Of a stretch of DNA of 64,000 nucleotides, positions 29,879-38,090 are shown piece by piece; position 1 is the stretch's first letter; every line of letters starts with the position of its first letter. Both the position numbers and the translations under genes were made by a program. The DNA is taken from NCBI RefSeq assembly GCF_018417635.1, contig NZ_CP071007.1, forward strand, positions 5,146,501 through 5,210,500, read 5' to 3'. The notes beneath the pieces were generated by a model, which did no database searches, was not told the origin of the DNA, and was given only the letters and a program-made list of their open reading frames with translations. Source of the DNA: Pseudomonas sp. SORT22. GTDB taxonomy: Bacteria > Pseudomonadota > Gammaproteobacteria > Pseudomonadales > Pseudomonadaceae.

Positions 29879-29897
29879 GTTAGTGAGAATCAGTTGC
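29879..29897. promoter_or_regulatory. Fur box upstream of hasI
   Basis: GTTAGTGAGAATCAGTTGC matches the 19-base Fur consensus at 13 positions, counted by eye. It ends 44 bases before the hasI start codon. Confidence 0.7.
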
Positions 29898-29905
29898 AAC
29901 TTCAC

Positions 29906-29930
29906 CCCGGCACGCCTTGCACGTGCCGGG
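29906..29930. repeat. Hairpin between radA and hasI
   Basis: CCCGGCACG / CGTGCCGGG, a perfect 9-bp stem with a seven-base loop. It lacks a T run on either strand but is the only candidate structure for stopping radA transcription before the has operon. Confidence 0.6.
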
Positions 29931-29939
29931 ATGCGAAGA

Positions 29940-31307
29940 TCACTCGAACAGCGCGTCCAGCGCCTGTTCAAGGCGGGTCACGGCAATCACCTGCAGCCCG
30001 GGCGGCGCTTCCTTCGGGGCGTTGCCCTTGGGCACGATGGCGCGCTTGAAGCCATGCTTGGCCGCTTCCTTCAAACGCTCCTGGCCGCTCGGCACCGGGC
30101 GCACTTCGCCAGACAAGCCAACCTCGCCAAACACCAGCAGGCCGTTGTCCAGCGGGCGGTTGCGCAGGCTGGACATGATCGCCGCCATCAGCGCCAGGTC
30201 GGAGGCCGTCTCCAGCACCTTGACCCCGCCGACCACGTTGAGGAACACGTCCTGGTCATGGGTAGGGATGCCGCCATGGCGATGCAGCACCGCCAGCAGC
30301 ATGGCCAGGCGGTTCTGGTCCAGGCCCAGGGTGACCCGCCGCGGGTTGGACAGGTGGCTGTCGTCGACCAGGGCCTGAACCTCCACCAGCATCGGCCGGG
30401 TACCTTCCCAGGTGGCCATGACCACGCTGCCCGGTACTTCTTCCTGGGCACGCGTAAGAAAGATCGCCGAGGGGTTGGAGACTTCCTTCAGGCCACGGTC
30501 GGTCATGCCGAACACGCCCAGCTCGTTGACCGCGCCAAAACGGTTTTTCACCGCGCGCAGCAAACGCAAGCGGCCGTCGGATTCGCCCTCGAAATACAGC
30601 ACGGTATCGACCATGTGCTCGAGCACCCGTGGCCCGGCCAGCGCGCCTTCCTTGGTCACGTGACCGACGAGGAAGATCGCCGTGCCGCTCTGCTTGGCAT
30701 AACGCACCAGCAAGGCTGCGCTTTCGCGCACCTGGGAAACACCGCCAGGCGCCGACTGCAACTGCTCGGTGAAGATGGTCTGGATCGAGTCGATGACCAT
30801 CACCTTGGGCTTCTCCAGCCGGGCGGTGGCGATGATGGTCTCGATACAGGTTTCGGTCATCACCCGCAGCTTGTCCTGGGGCAGGCCCAGGCGCCGGGCG
30901 CGCATCGCCACCTGCTGCTGGGACTCTTCGCCGGTGACGTACAGCGCCGGCATGCGCGTAGCGATGTTGCACAGGGTCTGCAGGAGGATGGTCGACTTGC
31001 CGATGCCCGGATCACCACCGATCAGCACCACCGAACCGTCGACCAGGCCGCCGCCGAGTACCCGGTCGAGTTCGGCACTGGCGGTAGTGAAGCGCGGGAT
31101 TTCCTCGACACTGACTTCGGCCAGGGTCTTGATCTGCGCCTGCTGCCCGGCCCAGCCGGTGCGCCCGCTCGGTGCGGCGGCCGCGCCACTCTCGAGCACG
31201 GTCTCGACCAGGGTGTTCCAGGCACCGCATTCAGCGCATTGCCCGGCCCATTTCGGAAAGGTCGCGCCGCACTCGGTGCAGCCGTACATGCGCTTGGCCT
31301 TGGCCAT
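29940..31307 (-). CDS. radA: DNA repair protein RadA
   Basis: A 455-residue RecA-like helicase that processes recombination intermediates. It has the N-terminal zinc finger (C10-x2-C13 ... C24-x2-C27), Walker A GGDPGIGKST at about 97-106, the RadA-specific KNRFG motif (VKNRFGAVNELGVF) and a C-terminal Lon-protease-like domain (LSGEVRPVPSGQERLKEA). The start MAKAKRMYG at 31307 has GAGGA 8 bases upstream. Confidence 0.96.
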   Translation of the reverse strand: MAKAKRMYGCTECGATFPKWAGQCAECGAWNTLVETVLESGAAAAPSGRTGWAGQQAQIKTLAEVSVEEIPRFTTASAELDRVLGGGLVDGSVVLIGGDPGIGKSTILLQTLCNIATRMPALYVTGEESQQQVAMRARRLGLPQDKLRVMTETCIETIIATARLEKPKVMVIDSIQTIFTEQLQSAPGGVSQVRESAALLVRYAKQSGTAIFLVGHVTKEGALAGPRVLEHMVDTVLYFEGESDGRLRLLRAVKNRFGAVNELGVFGMTDRGLKEVSNPSAIFLTRAQEEVPGSVVMATWEGTRPMLVEVQALVDDSHLSNPRRVTLGLDQNRLAMLLAVLHRHGGIPTHDQDVFLNVVGGVKVLETASDLALMAAIMSSLRNRPLDNGLLVFGEVGLSGEVRPVPSGQERLKEAAKHGFKRAIVPKGNAPKEAPPGLQVIAVTRLEQALDALFE

Positions 31308-31482
31308 GGGGACGGTCCTCTGGAAAAAGGCACCATCATAGCCGACCTCAGGCGCCCCGGCGGGCAGAGAAAACGACAAAACTATTCGGTATAACCGCAG
31401 TCTGTTGCAGCAGCGCGGAGCATGAAGCGCATAGCTGAATTACACTGCGTTTACCCAACTCATCTGTTACAAGGAATAAACC

Positions 31483-31896
31483 ATGGGCGTGCTCAATGAA
31501 TTCAAGGCCTTCGCGGTCAAAGGGAATGTCGTCGATATGGCTGTCGGTATCATTATCGGCGCCGCCTTTGGCAAAATCGTTTCATCTTTTGTAGGTGACG
31601 TGATCATGCCACCGATCGGTTTGCTGATCGGCGGCGTCGATTTCAGCGACCTGGCGGTCACCCTCAAGGCCGCCGAAGGCGACATACCGGCGGTGGTGCT
31701 GGCCTACGGCAAATTCATCCAGACCATCCTCGACTTCATCATCGTCGCCTTCGCGATTTTCATGGGCGTCAAGGTCATCAACCGCCTGAAACGCGAAGAA
31801 GCCGCCGCGCCTACCCTGCCGCCGGTGCCGACCAAAGAAGAAGAGCTGCTCACCGAAATTCGCGACCTGCTCAAGTCGCAGAATCGGCAACCCTGA
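31483..31896 (+). CDS. mscL: Large-conductance mechanosensitive channel
   Basis: A 137-residue MscL with both membrane helices: [20 protein letters not shown] at about 16-35 and [23 protein letters not shown] at about 78-100. The C-terminal helix is [16 protein letters not shown]. It opens on hypo-osmotic shock to release solutes. AAGGA lies 8 bases before the ATG. Confidence 0.97.
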   Translation: MGVLNEFKAFAVKGNVVDMAVGIIIGAAFGKIVSSFVGDVIMPPIGLLIGGVDFSDLAVTLKAAEGDIPAVVLAYGKFIQTILDFIIVAFAIFMGVKVINRLKREEAAAPTLPPVPTKEEELLTEIRDLLKSQNRQP

Positions 31897-31906
31897 ACCC
31901 AGGGCT

Positions 31907-31938
31907 AAAAAAACGGCGCCTGCGGGCGCCGTTTTTGT
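31907..31938. terminator. Bidirectional terminator between mscL and fpr
   Basis: AACGGCGCC-TGCG-GGCGCCGTT with A runs on the left and T runs on the right; it serves mscL on the plus strand and convergent fpr on the minus strand. Confidence 0.93.
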
Positions 31939-31944
31939 TGACGC

Positions 31945-32721
31945 TTACCAGTAGGTCTCGACCGCGACCTGACCGGGGCGGCGGCTGAGGCTGAGGTTCA
32001 TGTCGCGCTGCTTGAGCACTTTGCGGGTGTCGTCGATCATCTGCGGGTTGCCACAGAGCATTACCCGCGAATGTTCCGGAGTCAGCGCCAGGCCCGCCGC
32101 GCGTTCAAGCTCGCCGTTCTCGATCAGGGTGGTAATGCGCTGGTTCAGCGCTCCTGGATGCCGCTCGCGGGTGACGATCGGGATGAACTGCAGCTTGCCG
32201 GCGTACTCGGCCAGGTAGTCGCGCTGCTCCAGGCCGGCGATCAAATCCAGGTAGGCCAGCTCGCGGGCCTCACGCACCGAATAAACCAGTTTGATCGACT
32301 CGAATCGCTCCCACACTTCGAAGTCCTGGAGGATCGACAGGAATGGCGCGATACCGGTGCCGGTCGCCAGCAGCCAGAGGTCGCGGCCATCAACGAAGCG
32401 GTCGAGGGTCAGGTAACCGAAGGCCTGGCGATCGATCAACAGGCTGTCGCCGGCGCCCAGGCGGCTCAGCTCACTGGTGAATTCGCCGCCCGGCACTACG
32501 ATGGAAAAGAAATCCAGATGCTCGTCGAACGGTGAGGACACCATCGAATAGGCGCGCCAGACCACACTACCGTCTGCCTTGGTCACCCCAAGACGGGCGA
32601 ACTGCCCGGCACGAAAACGAAAGCCCTGGTCGCGGCTGGTCCGCAGGCTGAACAGGCTGGGGGTCAGCGGCTGGACGTCGAGCAGCGTCTGGCGGGTGAA
32701 CTTTTCAGCACTGGCTGTCAT
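31945..32721 (-). CDS. fpr: Ferredoxin/flavodoxin-NADP reductase
   Basis: A 258-residue FAD enzyme that exchanges electrons between NADPH and ferredoxin or flavodoxin, often in oxidative stress. The FAD motif is RAYSMVSSP at about 50-58, the nucleotide-binding motif is LLATGTGIAPFLS, and LCGNPQMIDD and the C-terminal VAVETYW fit the bacterial subclass. The start MTASAEKFTR at 32721 is clear; upstream codons are non-conserved. It is divergent from ppoR, not from a finR gene. Confidence 0.93.
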   Translation of the reverse strand: MTASAEKFTRQTLLDVQPLTPSLFSLRTSRDQGFRFRAGQFARLGVTKADGSVVWRAYSMVSSPFDEHLDFFSIVVPGGEFTSELSRLGAGDSLLIDRQAFGYLTLDRFVDGRDLWLLATGTGIAPFLSILQDFEVWERFESIKLVYSVREARELAYLDLIAGLEQRDYLAEYAGKLQFIPIVTRERHPGALNQRITTLIENGELERAAGLALTPEHSRVMLCGNPQMIDDTRKVLKQRDMNLSLSRRPGQVAVETYW

Positions 32722-33065
32722 GGCTTGCTCCAAAAAACAGATGCCCCAGTGTCGCGCAAACGTCGTGGGATAAACACCGTTGGTTTGTAGTGGCATCAAC
32801 CGCGGGCGCGGTAACAGCCGCACAAGCGACGCCGAAGGGAGAAAAACCCCTTGTCACAACACTTCAACAGCGACAGGAGAAAATCACTGCACGATACCGG
32901 TAATAGCCCAATGATTTCGAACTGATATCAAGAAGATCGCTAAAGAACAGGCCTGCCAAAATGTTCACATTTCTATAGCCAAAAAACCCAACAAAACCGT
33001 GGGACATTTCCTACACTACTTTGCACCCTGCCAGATCTTGGATCCACCCCCTTGAGATCTCCCCC
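32722..33065. other. Intergenic region between fpr and ppoR
   Basis: 344 bases without a gene, AT-richer than its surroundings in the right half (about 32880-33010). It must carry both divergent promoters. I see no convincing operator, lux box or RNA structure in it. Confidence 0.6.
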
Positions 33066-33770
33066 ATGCCGCACTGGAAAGAACAGCAACTCGAGCAGTT
33101 GCTAGCCGAAACCGATGAACAACGGATGTTTGACCTGGCGGTTTCCCTGGCCCAGCAACTGGACATGGAGTACCTGTGTTTCGGCATGCGCGTGCAGATC
33201 GCCACTTTCGCGCCGCAAATGCGATTCTTCAACAACTATCCCGACGCCTGGAACGAACGCTACCAACGTTGCAACTACGTGGACATCGATCCCACCGTCG
33301 CCCATTGCCACCACTCCCTGATGCCGTTGCTGTGGTGCGATGATGTGTTCCGAGAGACACCTGAACTGCGCGAAGAGGCAAAATCCTTCGGCTTGCGCCA
33401 CGGCTGGAGCCAGTCGGCCCACGACATGCGTCACAACGAAAGCATCCTCAGCATCGCCCGCAGCCAGGGCGCAATCAATCTAGACGAACTCTATGACAAG
33501 GCCGGCCAGACCATCTGGCTGTGCAACCTGCTGCACACGCTGATGATTGACCGCCAACCCGGGCAAGCAACCCCGGCGTACAACCTTTCGGAGCGGGAAA
33601 CCGAAGTGCTCAAATGGTCGGCCGCCGGCAAGACCGCCGCCGACATCGCCTGCATCCTCTCGCTGTCGCAGAGCACGGTGAACTTTCACATCCGCAGCAT
33701 CATCACCAAAACCAACGCCAGCAACAAAGCCGGCGCAATCGCCATTGCGGCGATGCGTGGCCTGATCTGA
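33066..33770 (+). CDS. ppoR: LuxR solo regulator (PpoR-like)
   Basis: A 234-residue LuxR-type regulator with an N-terminal autoinducer domain and a C-terminal GerE helix-turn-helix (LSERETEVLKWSAAGKTAADIACILSLS). The residues usually conserved for acyl-homoserine lactone binding are all present: W62, Y66, D75-P76, W90 and G113. No luxI gene is nearby, so it is a solo. Position between fpr and rlmG and length match PpoR of P. putida (from memory). The start MPHWKEQQLEQLL at 33066 fits the family. Confidence 0.88.
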   Translation: MPHWKEQQLEQLLAETDEQRMFDLAVSLAQQLDMEYLCFGMRVQIATFAPQMRFFNNYPDAWNERYQRCNYVDIDPTVAHCHHSLMPLLWCDDVFRETPELREEAKSFGLRHGWSQSAHDMRHNESILSIARSQGAINLDELYDKAGQTIWLCNLLHTLMIDRQPGQATPAYNLSERETEVLKWSAAGKTAADIACILSLSQSTVNFHIRSIITKTNASNKAGAIAIAAMRGLI

Positions 33771-33864
33771 GCCAACGCCCCCGTACCTTCGCAAAGCACG
33801 GTAGAATCACGGCCCTGTAGAGCGCGCCGCACGCACGCACATCAATGCCCCAGAGCCTTACACC

Positions 33865-34989
33865 ATGCCCCTGCTGACCAGCCCCTTCGCCGAACTCGAC
33901 CTGCTTCGCCAGCCCGAACAAGCCAACGATCCCCTGCAAGCCTTCGATGCTGCCGACGAGTACCTGCTGGAGCACCTGGCCGAACAGGCACCTACCGCGA
34001 CCAGCCGGGTTTTGGTGCTCAACGACAGTTTCGGCGCCCTGGCCATCAGCCTGGCAGCGCATGTGTCGGTGCTCAGCAGCGGCGATTCGCACCTGGCGCA
34101 TCTGGCCCTGGAAAAGAACCTGGTGCGCAATGGCCTGGCCTTCGACGCGGTGCCCTTCGTGGCGGCCAGCAATACCTGGCAAGGCCCGTTCGACCGGGTA
34201 CTGGTACGCGTGCCAAAGACTCTTGCCCTGCTCGAAGAGCAACTGATTCGCCTGCAGGGCCAGCTGGCGCCCGGCGCACAGGTGGTGGCTGGGGCCATGA
34301 TCAAACACTTGCCGCGCGCCGCCGGTGACTTGCTGGAGAAATACATCGGCCCGGTGCAGGCATCGCTGGCGAAGAAAAAGGCCCGGCTGTTGATTGCTAC
34401 CTTCGAGCCGAAGCCGGCGTTCGATTCGCCCTACCCGACCCGCTACCAACTCGACGCGCCACCCCTGGTGCTGCTCAACCACGCCAACGTGTTCTGCCGC
34501 GAAGGCCTGGACATCGGCACCCGGGCGTTCCTGCCGCACCTGCCCAAGGACCTCGGCGATGCACGTGTCGCGGACCTCGGTTGCGGCAATGGCGTGCTGG
34601 CCATCGCCAGCGCCCTGGCTAACCCGCAGGCGCAGTACACCCTGGTCGACGAGTCATACATGGCCGTGCAGTCGGCACTGGAAAACTGGCAGGCGGCGTT
34701 GGGCCCGCGTGAAGTCACGGTGCGCGCCGACGACGGCCTGGCCGGGCAGCCAGCGCAGTCGCTGGATGTGGTGCTGTGCAATCCGCCGTTCCATCAACAG
34801 CAGGTAGTCGGTGACTTCCTCGCCTGGCGGATGTTCCAGCAAGCGCGCGAGGCGCTAGTGGTCGGTGGTGCGCTGTACATCGTCGGCAATCGCCACCTGG
34901 GTTATCACAGCAAGCTGGCGCGCTTGTTCCGTGGGGTCGAGCAGGTGGCGGCGACGCCCAAGTTCGTGGTGCTCAAGGCGCGTAAATAG
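33865..34989 (+). CDS. rlmG: 23S rRNA (guanine-N2) methyltransferase RlmG
   Basis: A 374-residue protein with two related methyltransferase halves. The N-terminal half is degenerate; the C-terminal half has the SAM-binding motif VADLGCGNGVLAIASA and the catalytic NPPFH motif for guanine N2 methylation. RlmG modifies G1835 of 23S rRNA. It follows ppoR after 94 bases on the same strand. Confidence 0.92.
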   Translation: MPLLTSPFAELDLLRQPEQANDPLQAFDAADEYLLEHLAEQAPTATSRVLVLNDSFGALAISLAAHVSVLSSGDSHLAHLALEKNLVRNGLAFDAVPFVAASNTWQGPFDRVLVRVPKTLALLEEQLIRLQGQLAPGAQVVAGAMIKHLPRAAGDLLEKYIGPVQASLAKKKARLLIATFEPKPAFDSPYPTRYQLDAPPLVLLNHANVFCREGLDIGTRAFLPHLPKDLGDARVADLGCGNGVLAIASALANPQAQYTLVDESYMAVQSALENWQAALGPREVTVRADDGLAGQPAQSLDVVLCNPPFHQQQVVGDFLAWRMFQQAREALVVGGALYIVGNRHLGYHSKLARLFRGVEQVAATPKFVVLKARK

Positions 34990-35037
34990 GCCAGTACCGC
35001 GTCGCCTGAATCACGGGTCAAGCCGCCCCCACAGGGC

Positions 35038-35072
35038 AAAAAAAAACCCTCCGCAGCTGATGCTGCGAAGGG
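35038..35072 (-). terminator. Intrinsic terminator of the cioAB operon
   Basis: On the minus strand CCCTTCGCAGC-ATC-AGCTGCGGAGGG with one bulge is followed by nine T. It lies 39 bases after the DUF2474 stop codon. Confidence 0.92.
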
Positions 35073-35110
35073 CTGTAAATCCGCCGCAAGGCGGGATGGG
35101 AAATTTCGTT

Positions 35111-35266
35111 TCAGTGCGTGCTCAGTCCGGCCGCACTCATGAACAGGCGCATCAGCCAGGCGACCAGGGCCAGGCTCACCACGCTGCCGACCCAGATCGC
35201 TACCAACCAGCCCAGGCGCTGCCAGAGCGGTTTCTTCTCTTCGTCCATCGTGCCTTTGCCAGTCAT
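35111..35266 (-). CDS. DUF2474 small membrane protein of the cyanide-insensitive oxidase
   Basis: A 51-residue protein (MTGKGTMDEEKKPLWQRLGW...) with one membrane helix (LVAIWVGSVVSLALVAWLM) after a KKPLWQRLGW motif. It starts 12 bases after cioB with AGGGGAG upstream; an ATG two codons earlier is too close to the ribosome site. DUF2474 proteins are encoded after cioB and are probably the counterpart of CydX, a small structural subunit of the bd-type oxidase. Confidence 0.88.
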   Translation of the reverse strand: MTGKGTMDEEKKPLWQRLGWLVAIWVGSVVSLALVAWLMRLFMSAAGLSTH

Positions 35267-35278
35267 TGCCATGCTCCC

Positions 35279-36286
35279 CTAGTGGTAGCCATCTTCGTGG
35301 GTCACCTTGCCGCGGAACACGTAATAGCTCCAGAAGGTGTAACCGAGGATGAACGGGATGATGAACAAGGTCCCGACCAGCATGAAGCCCTGGCTTTGCG
35401 GCGGCGCGGCAGCGTCCCAGATCGAGATCGACGGCGGAATGATGTTCGGCCACAAGCTGATGCCCAGGCCGCTGTAGCCGAGGAAGATCAGCACCAGGGT
35501 CAGCAGGAACGGGGTGTAGTGTGCGTTACGTGCCACCGCCCGGAGCAAACCGTAAAGAGTTACCAGGACCAGGATCGGTACCGGCAGGAACCAGAACAGG
35601 TTGGGCAGGCTGAACCAGCGCTCGGCAATGTCCGGGTGGGCCAGCGGCGTCCAGATACTGACGATGCCGGTCACCGCCAGCAGCACCAGGGCCAGCGGCC
35701 GCGCCAGGTCGTGCATCTGCAGTTGCAGCTTGCCTTCGGTCTTCATGATCAGCCAGGTGCAGCCGAGCAAGGCGTAAGCCACGATCAGGCCCAGGCCGCA
35801 GAACAGGCTGAACGGGGTCAGCCAGTCGAGGCTGCCGCCAGCGTAGCTGCGATCGACCACCTCAAAGCCTTCGATGAAGGCGCCCAGGGCCACGCCCTGG
35901 AAGAAGGTAGCCGCCAGCGAGCCGCCGATGAAGGCCTTGTCCCACAGGTGACGCTTGGCTGCAGTGGCCTTGAAGCGGAACTCGAAGGCCACGCCGCGAA
36001 AGATCAGCCCGATCAGCATCAGCATCAACGGCAGGTACAGCGCTGAAAGCACCACGGCGTAGGCCAGCGGGAAGGCGCCGAACAGCGCCGCGCCACCGAG
36101 CACCAGCCAGGTTTCGTTACCGTCCCAGACCGGGGCGACAGTGTTCATCATCACATCGCGGTCTTGCTCGCCCTTGACGAACGGGAAGAGGATGCCGATG
36201 CCAAGGTCAAAGCCGTCCATGACCACATACATCATGATGCCGAAGATGATGATGATGGCCCAGATAAGCGGAAGATCAACACCCAT
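35279..36286 (-). CDS. cioB: Cyanide-insensitive cytochrome bd-type oxidase subunit II
   Basis: A 335-residue polytopic protein of the CydB family, starting MGVDLPLIWAIIIIFGIMMY. Typical segments are VMDGFDLGIGILFPF (about 23-37) and VWDGNETWLVLGGAALFGAFPLAYA (about 53-77). It starts 3 bases after the cioA stop. With CioA it forms the quinol oxidase that reduces oxygen in the presence of cyanide. Confidence 0.95.
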   Translation of the reverse strand: MGVDLPLIWAIIIIFGIMMYVVMDGFDLGIGILFPFVKGEQDRDVMMNTVAPVWDGNETWLVLGGAALFGAFPLAYAVVLSALYLPLMLMLIGLIFRGVAFEFRFKATAAKRHLWDKAFIGGSLAATFFQGVALGAFIEGFEVVDRSYAGGSLDWLTPFSLFCGLGLIVAYALLGCTWLIMKTEGKLQLQMHDLARPLALVLLAVTGIVSIWTPLAHPDIAERWFSLPNLFWFLPVPILVLVTLYGLLRAVARNAHYTPFLLTLVLIFLGYSGLGISLWPNIIPPSISIWDAAAPPQSQGFMLVGTLFIIPFILGYTFWSYYVFRGKVTHEDGYH

Positions 36287-36289
36287 GGT

Positions 36290-37729
36290 TCAGTTCCCCT
36301 TGTTCAGGCTGGCGTGCTCGCCATTGTCATGATCGTCATCGGCGGCAGACAGCGGCCGTGCCGGGGTGCGTTGCTGGCCGGGGCCACCCGGGTTGGTCTC
36401 GTCGCCTTCACCGGTTTTCGGCCCTTTGCGCACCAGGCGCATCATGTAGCCAAGGCCGGTACCGAACAGCGCGAAGTAGACCACCACGAACATCACCAGG
36501 GTCAGGCCGAGCTGGCCGTAACTGTGGTTCGAGGCACCATCGGCGGTACGCATCAGGCCGTAGACCACCCAGGGCTGGCGGCCGATCTCGGTGGTGAACC
36601 AGCCGGCGAGGATCGCGATCAGGCCGGAGGGGCCCATCCACAAGGTCAGGTACAGGAACGGCCGCGAGCTGTAGAGCTTGTCGCTCTTGCGCAGCCACAG
36701 GCTCCAGAGGCCGACGAAGATCATCAGCATGCCAAGGCCGACCATGACCCGGAACGACCAGAAGACGATGGTCGAGTTAGGCCGGTCTTCTTTCGGAAAC
36801 TCCTTCATCGCCGGCACTTGCTTGTCCAGGCTGTGGGTCAGGATCAGGCTGCCCAGCGCCGGGATTTCCACCTTGAAGCGGGTGGTCTCGGCTTCCATGT
36901 CGGGGATACCGAAGAGGATCAGCGGGGTCGGTTCGCCTGGCTTGTTTTCCCAGTGGCCTTCGATAGCAGCGATTTTCACCGGCTGGTGCTTGAGGGTATT
37001 GAGGCCGTGGAAGTCGCCGATCACCGCTTGTACCGGGGCGACGATCAGGGCCATCCACATGGCCATCGAAAGCATCTTGCGAATCGCCGGGTTATCGCGG
37101 CCGCGCAGCAAGTGCCAGGCGGCCGAGGCGCCGACAAAGAACGCTGTAGCAACAAAGGCGGCAGTCGCCATGTGCGCCAGGCGGTAAGGGAACGACGGGT
37201 TGAAGATCACCGCGAACCAGTCCACCGGCACGACTACGCCGTTGACGATTTCGTAGCCCTGGGGGGTCTGCATCCAGCTGTTGGAGGCGAGGATCCAGAA
37301 GGTCGAGATCAAAGTGCCGATGGCCACCATGACCGTGGCGAAAAAGTGCAGGCCACGGCCGACGCGGTTCCAGCCAAAGAGCATGACGCCAAGGAAACCG
37401 GCTTCAAGGAAGAAGGCGGTGAGAACTTCGTAAGTGAGCAGCGGCCCGGTAACGGACCCGGCGAAATCGGAGAACTTGCTCCAGTTGGTACCGAACTGGT
37501 AGGCCATGACCAGGCCGGAGACCACCCCCATGCCGAAGTTGACGGCAAAGATTTTCGACCAGAAATGGTAAAGGTCACGGTAGACGCTGTTGTTGCTCTT
37601 CAGCCACAGCCCTTCGAGAACAGCCAGGTAGCTCGCCAGGCCAATGGTGATGGCCGGGAACAGGATGTGAAAGGACACGGTAAACGCGAACTGAATTCGG
37701 GCGAGATCTAGAGCCTCTAATCCGAACAT
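36290..37729 (-). CDS. cioA: Cyanide-insensitive cytochrome bd-type oxidase subunit I
   Basis: A 479-residue CydA-family protein starting MFGLEALDLARIQFAFTVSFHILFP, with the haem-ligand His in SFHILFP. Further features are the AHMATAAF segment and the later Met-rich helix (FRVMVGLGMLMIFVG). It is shorter than E. coli CydA, as expected for the short-Q-loop Cio branch. AGAGGA lies 6 bases before the ATG. A perfect ANR site lies 152 bases upstream. The name rests on the short form and the DUF2474 partner. Confidence 0.93.
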   Translation of the reverse strand: MFGLEALDLARIQFAFTVSFHILFPAITIGLASYLAVLEGLWLKSNNSVYRDLYHFWSKIFAVNFGMGVVSGLVMAYQFGTNWSKFSDFAGSVTGPLLTYEVLTAFFLEAGFLGVMLFGWNRVGRGLHFFATVMVAIGTLISTFWILASNSWMQTPQGYEIVNGVVVPVDWFAVIFNPSFPYRLAHMATAAFVATAFFVGASAAWHLLRGRDNPAIRKMLSMAMWMALIVAPVQAVIGDFHGLNTLKHQPVKIAAIEGHWENKPGEPTPLILFGIPDMEAETTRFKVEIPALGSLILTHSLDKQVPAMKEFPKEDRPNSTIVFWSFRVMVGLGMLMIFVGLWSLWLRKSDKLYSSRPFLYLTLWMGPSGLIAILAGWFTTEIGRQPWVVYGLMRTADGASNHSYGQLGLTLVMFVVVYFALFGTGLGYMMRLVRKGPKTGEGDETNPGGPGQQRTPARPLSAADDDHDNGEHASLNKGN

Positions 37730-38090
37730 AGTGCTTCCTCTGTCAGGTAATCCGGCGTCAGGCGGTGGCCTTGGCGCCAACTGCCCCCACGGTAGTTGAG
37801 TGCGGCAAGTTGGAATTGTTCTGTAAACATCACATCGCAGGGAATTCGGCCGTCTGGCCATGCCGTTGCAAATGAAACAATTGATCCAGATCAACGGATG
37901 CCTGAAAGGATAGTCCTGAACGGGCTGTGCGCTTGTGTGGTTGATTGCCGCGTGACCGGTTGTCTCACCCCCTTTACCGCGCCCCAAAACAGTGCGTTTA
38001 CCGCACACAGGTGCCATTCCTCGCAACCTGCTGTTACAAAGTGGTGATAACCTGCAGCGTCGATCCCTGCGCCGAGGCTCTGTTTCGCCG
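37730..38090. other. Intergenic region between cioA and the MFS gene
   Basis: 361 bases separating divergent cioA and the MFS exporter gene. It contains the ANR box at 37881-37894. I see no open frame, RNA structure or REP element here. Confidence 0.6.
37881..37894. promoter_or_regulatory. ANR (FNR-type) box upstream of cioAB
   Basis: TTGATCCAGATCAA is a perfect TTGAT-N4-ATCAA site. It is 152 bases from the cioA start, consistent with ANR control of cioAB by oxygen, and 197 bases from the divergent MFS gene. Confidence 0.9.

Noticed and set aside
31945..33770. The fpr-divergent regulator as FinR
   Set aside because: FinR is a LysR protein; the gene here has an autoinducer domain and a GerE-type helix-turn-helix, so it is a LuxR solo.
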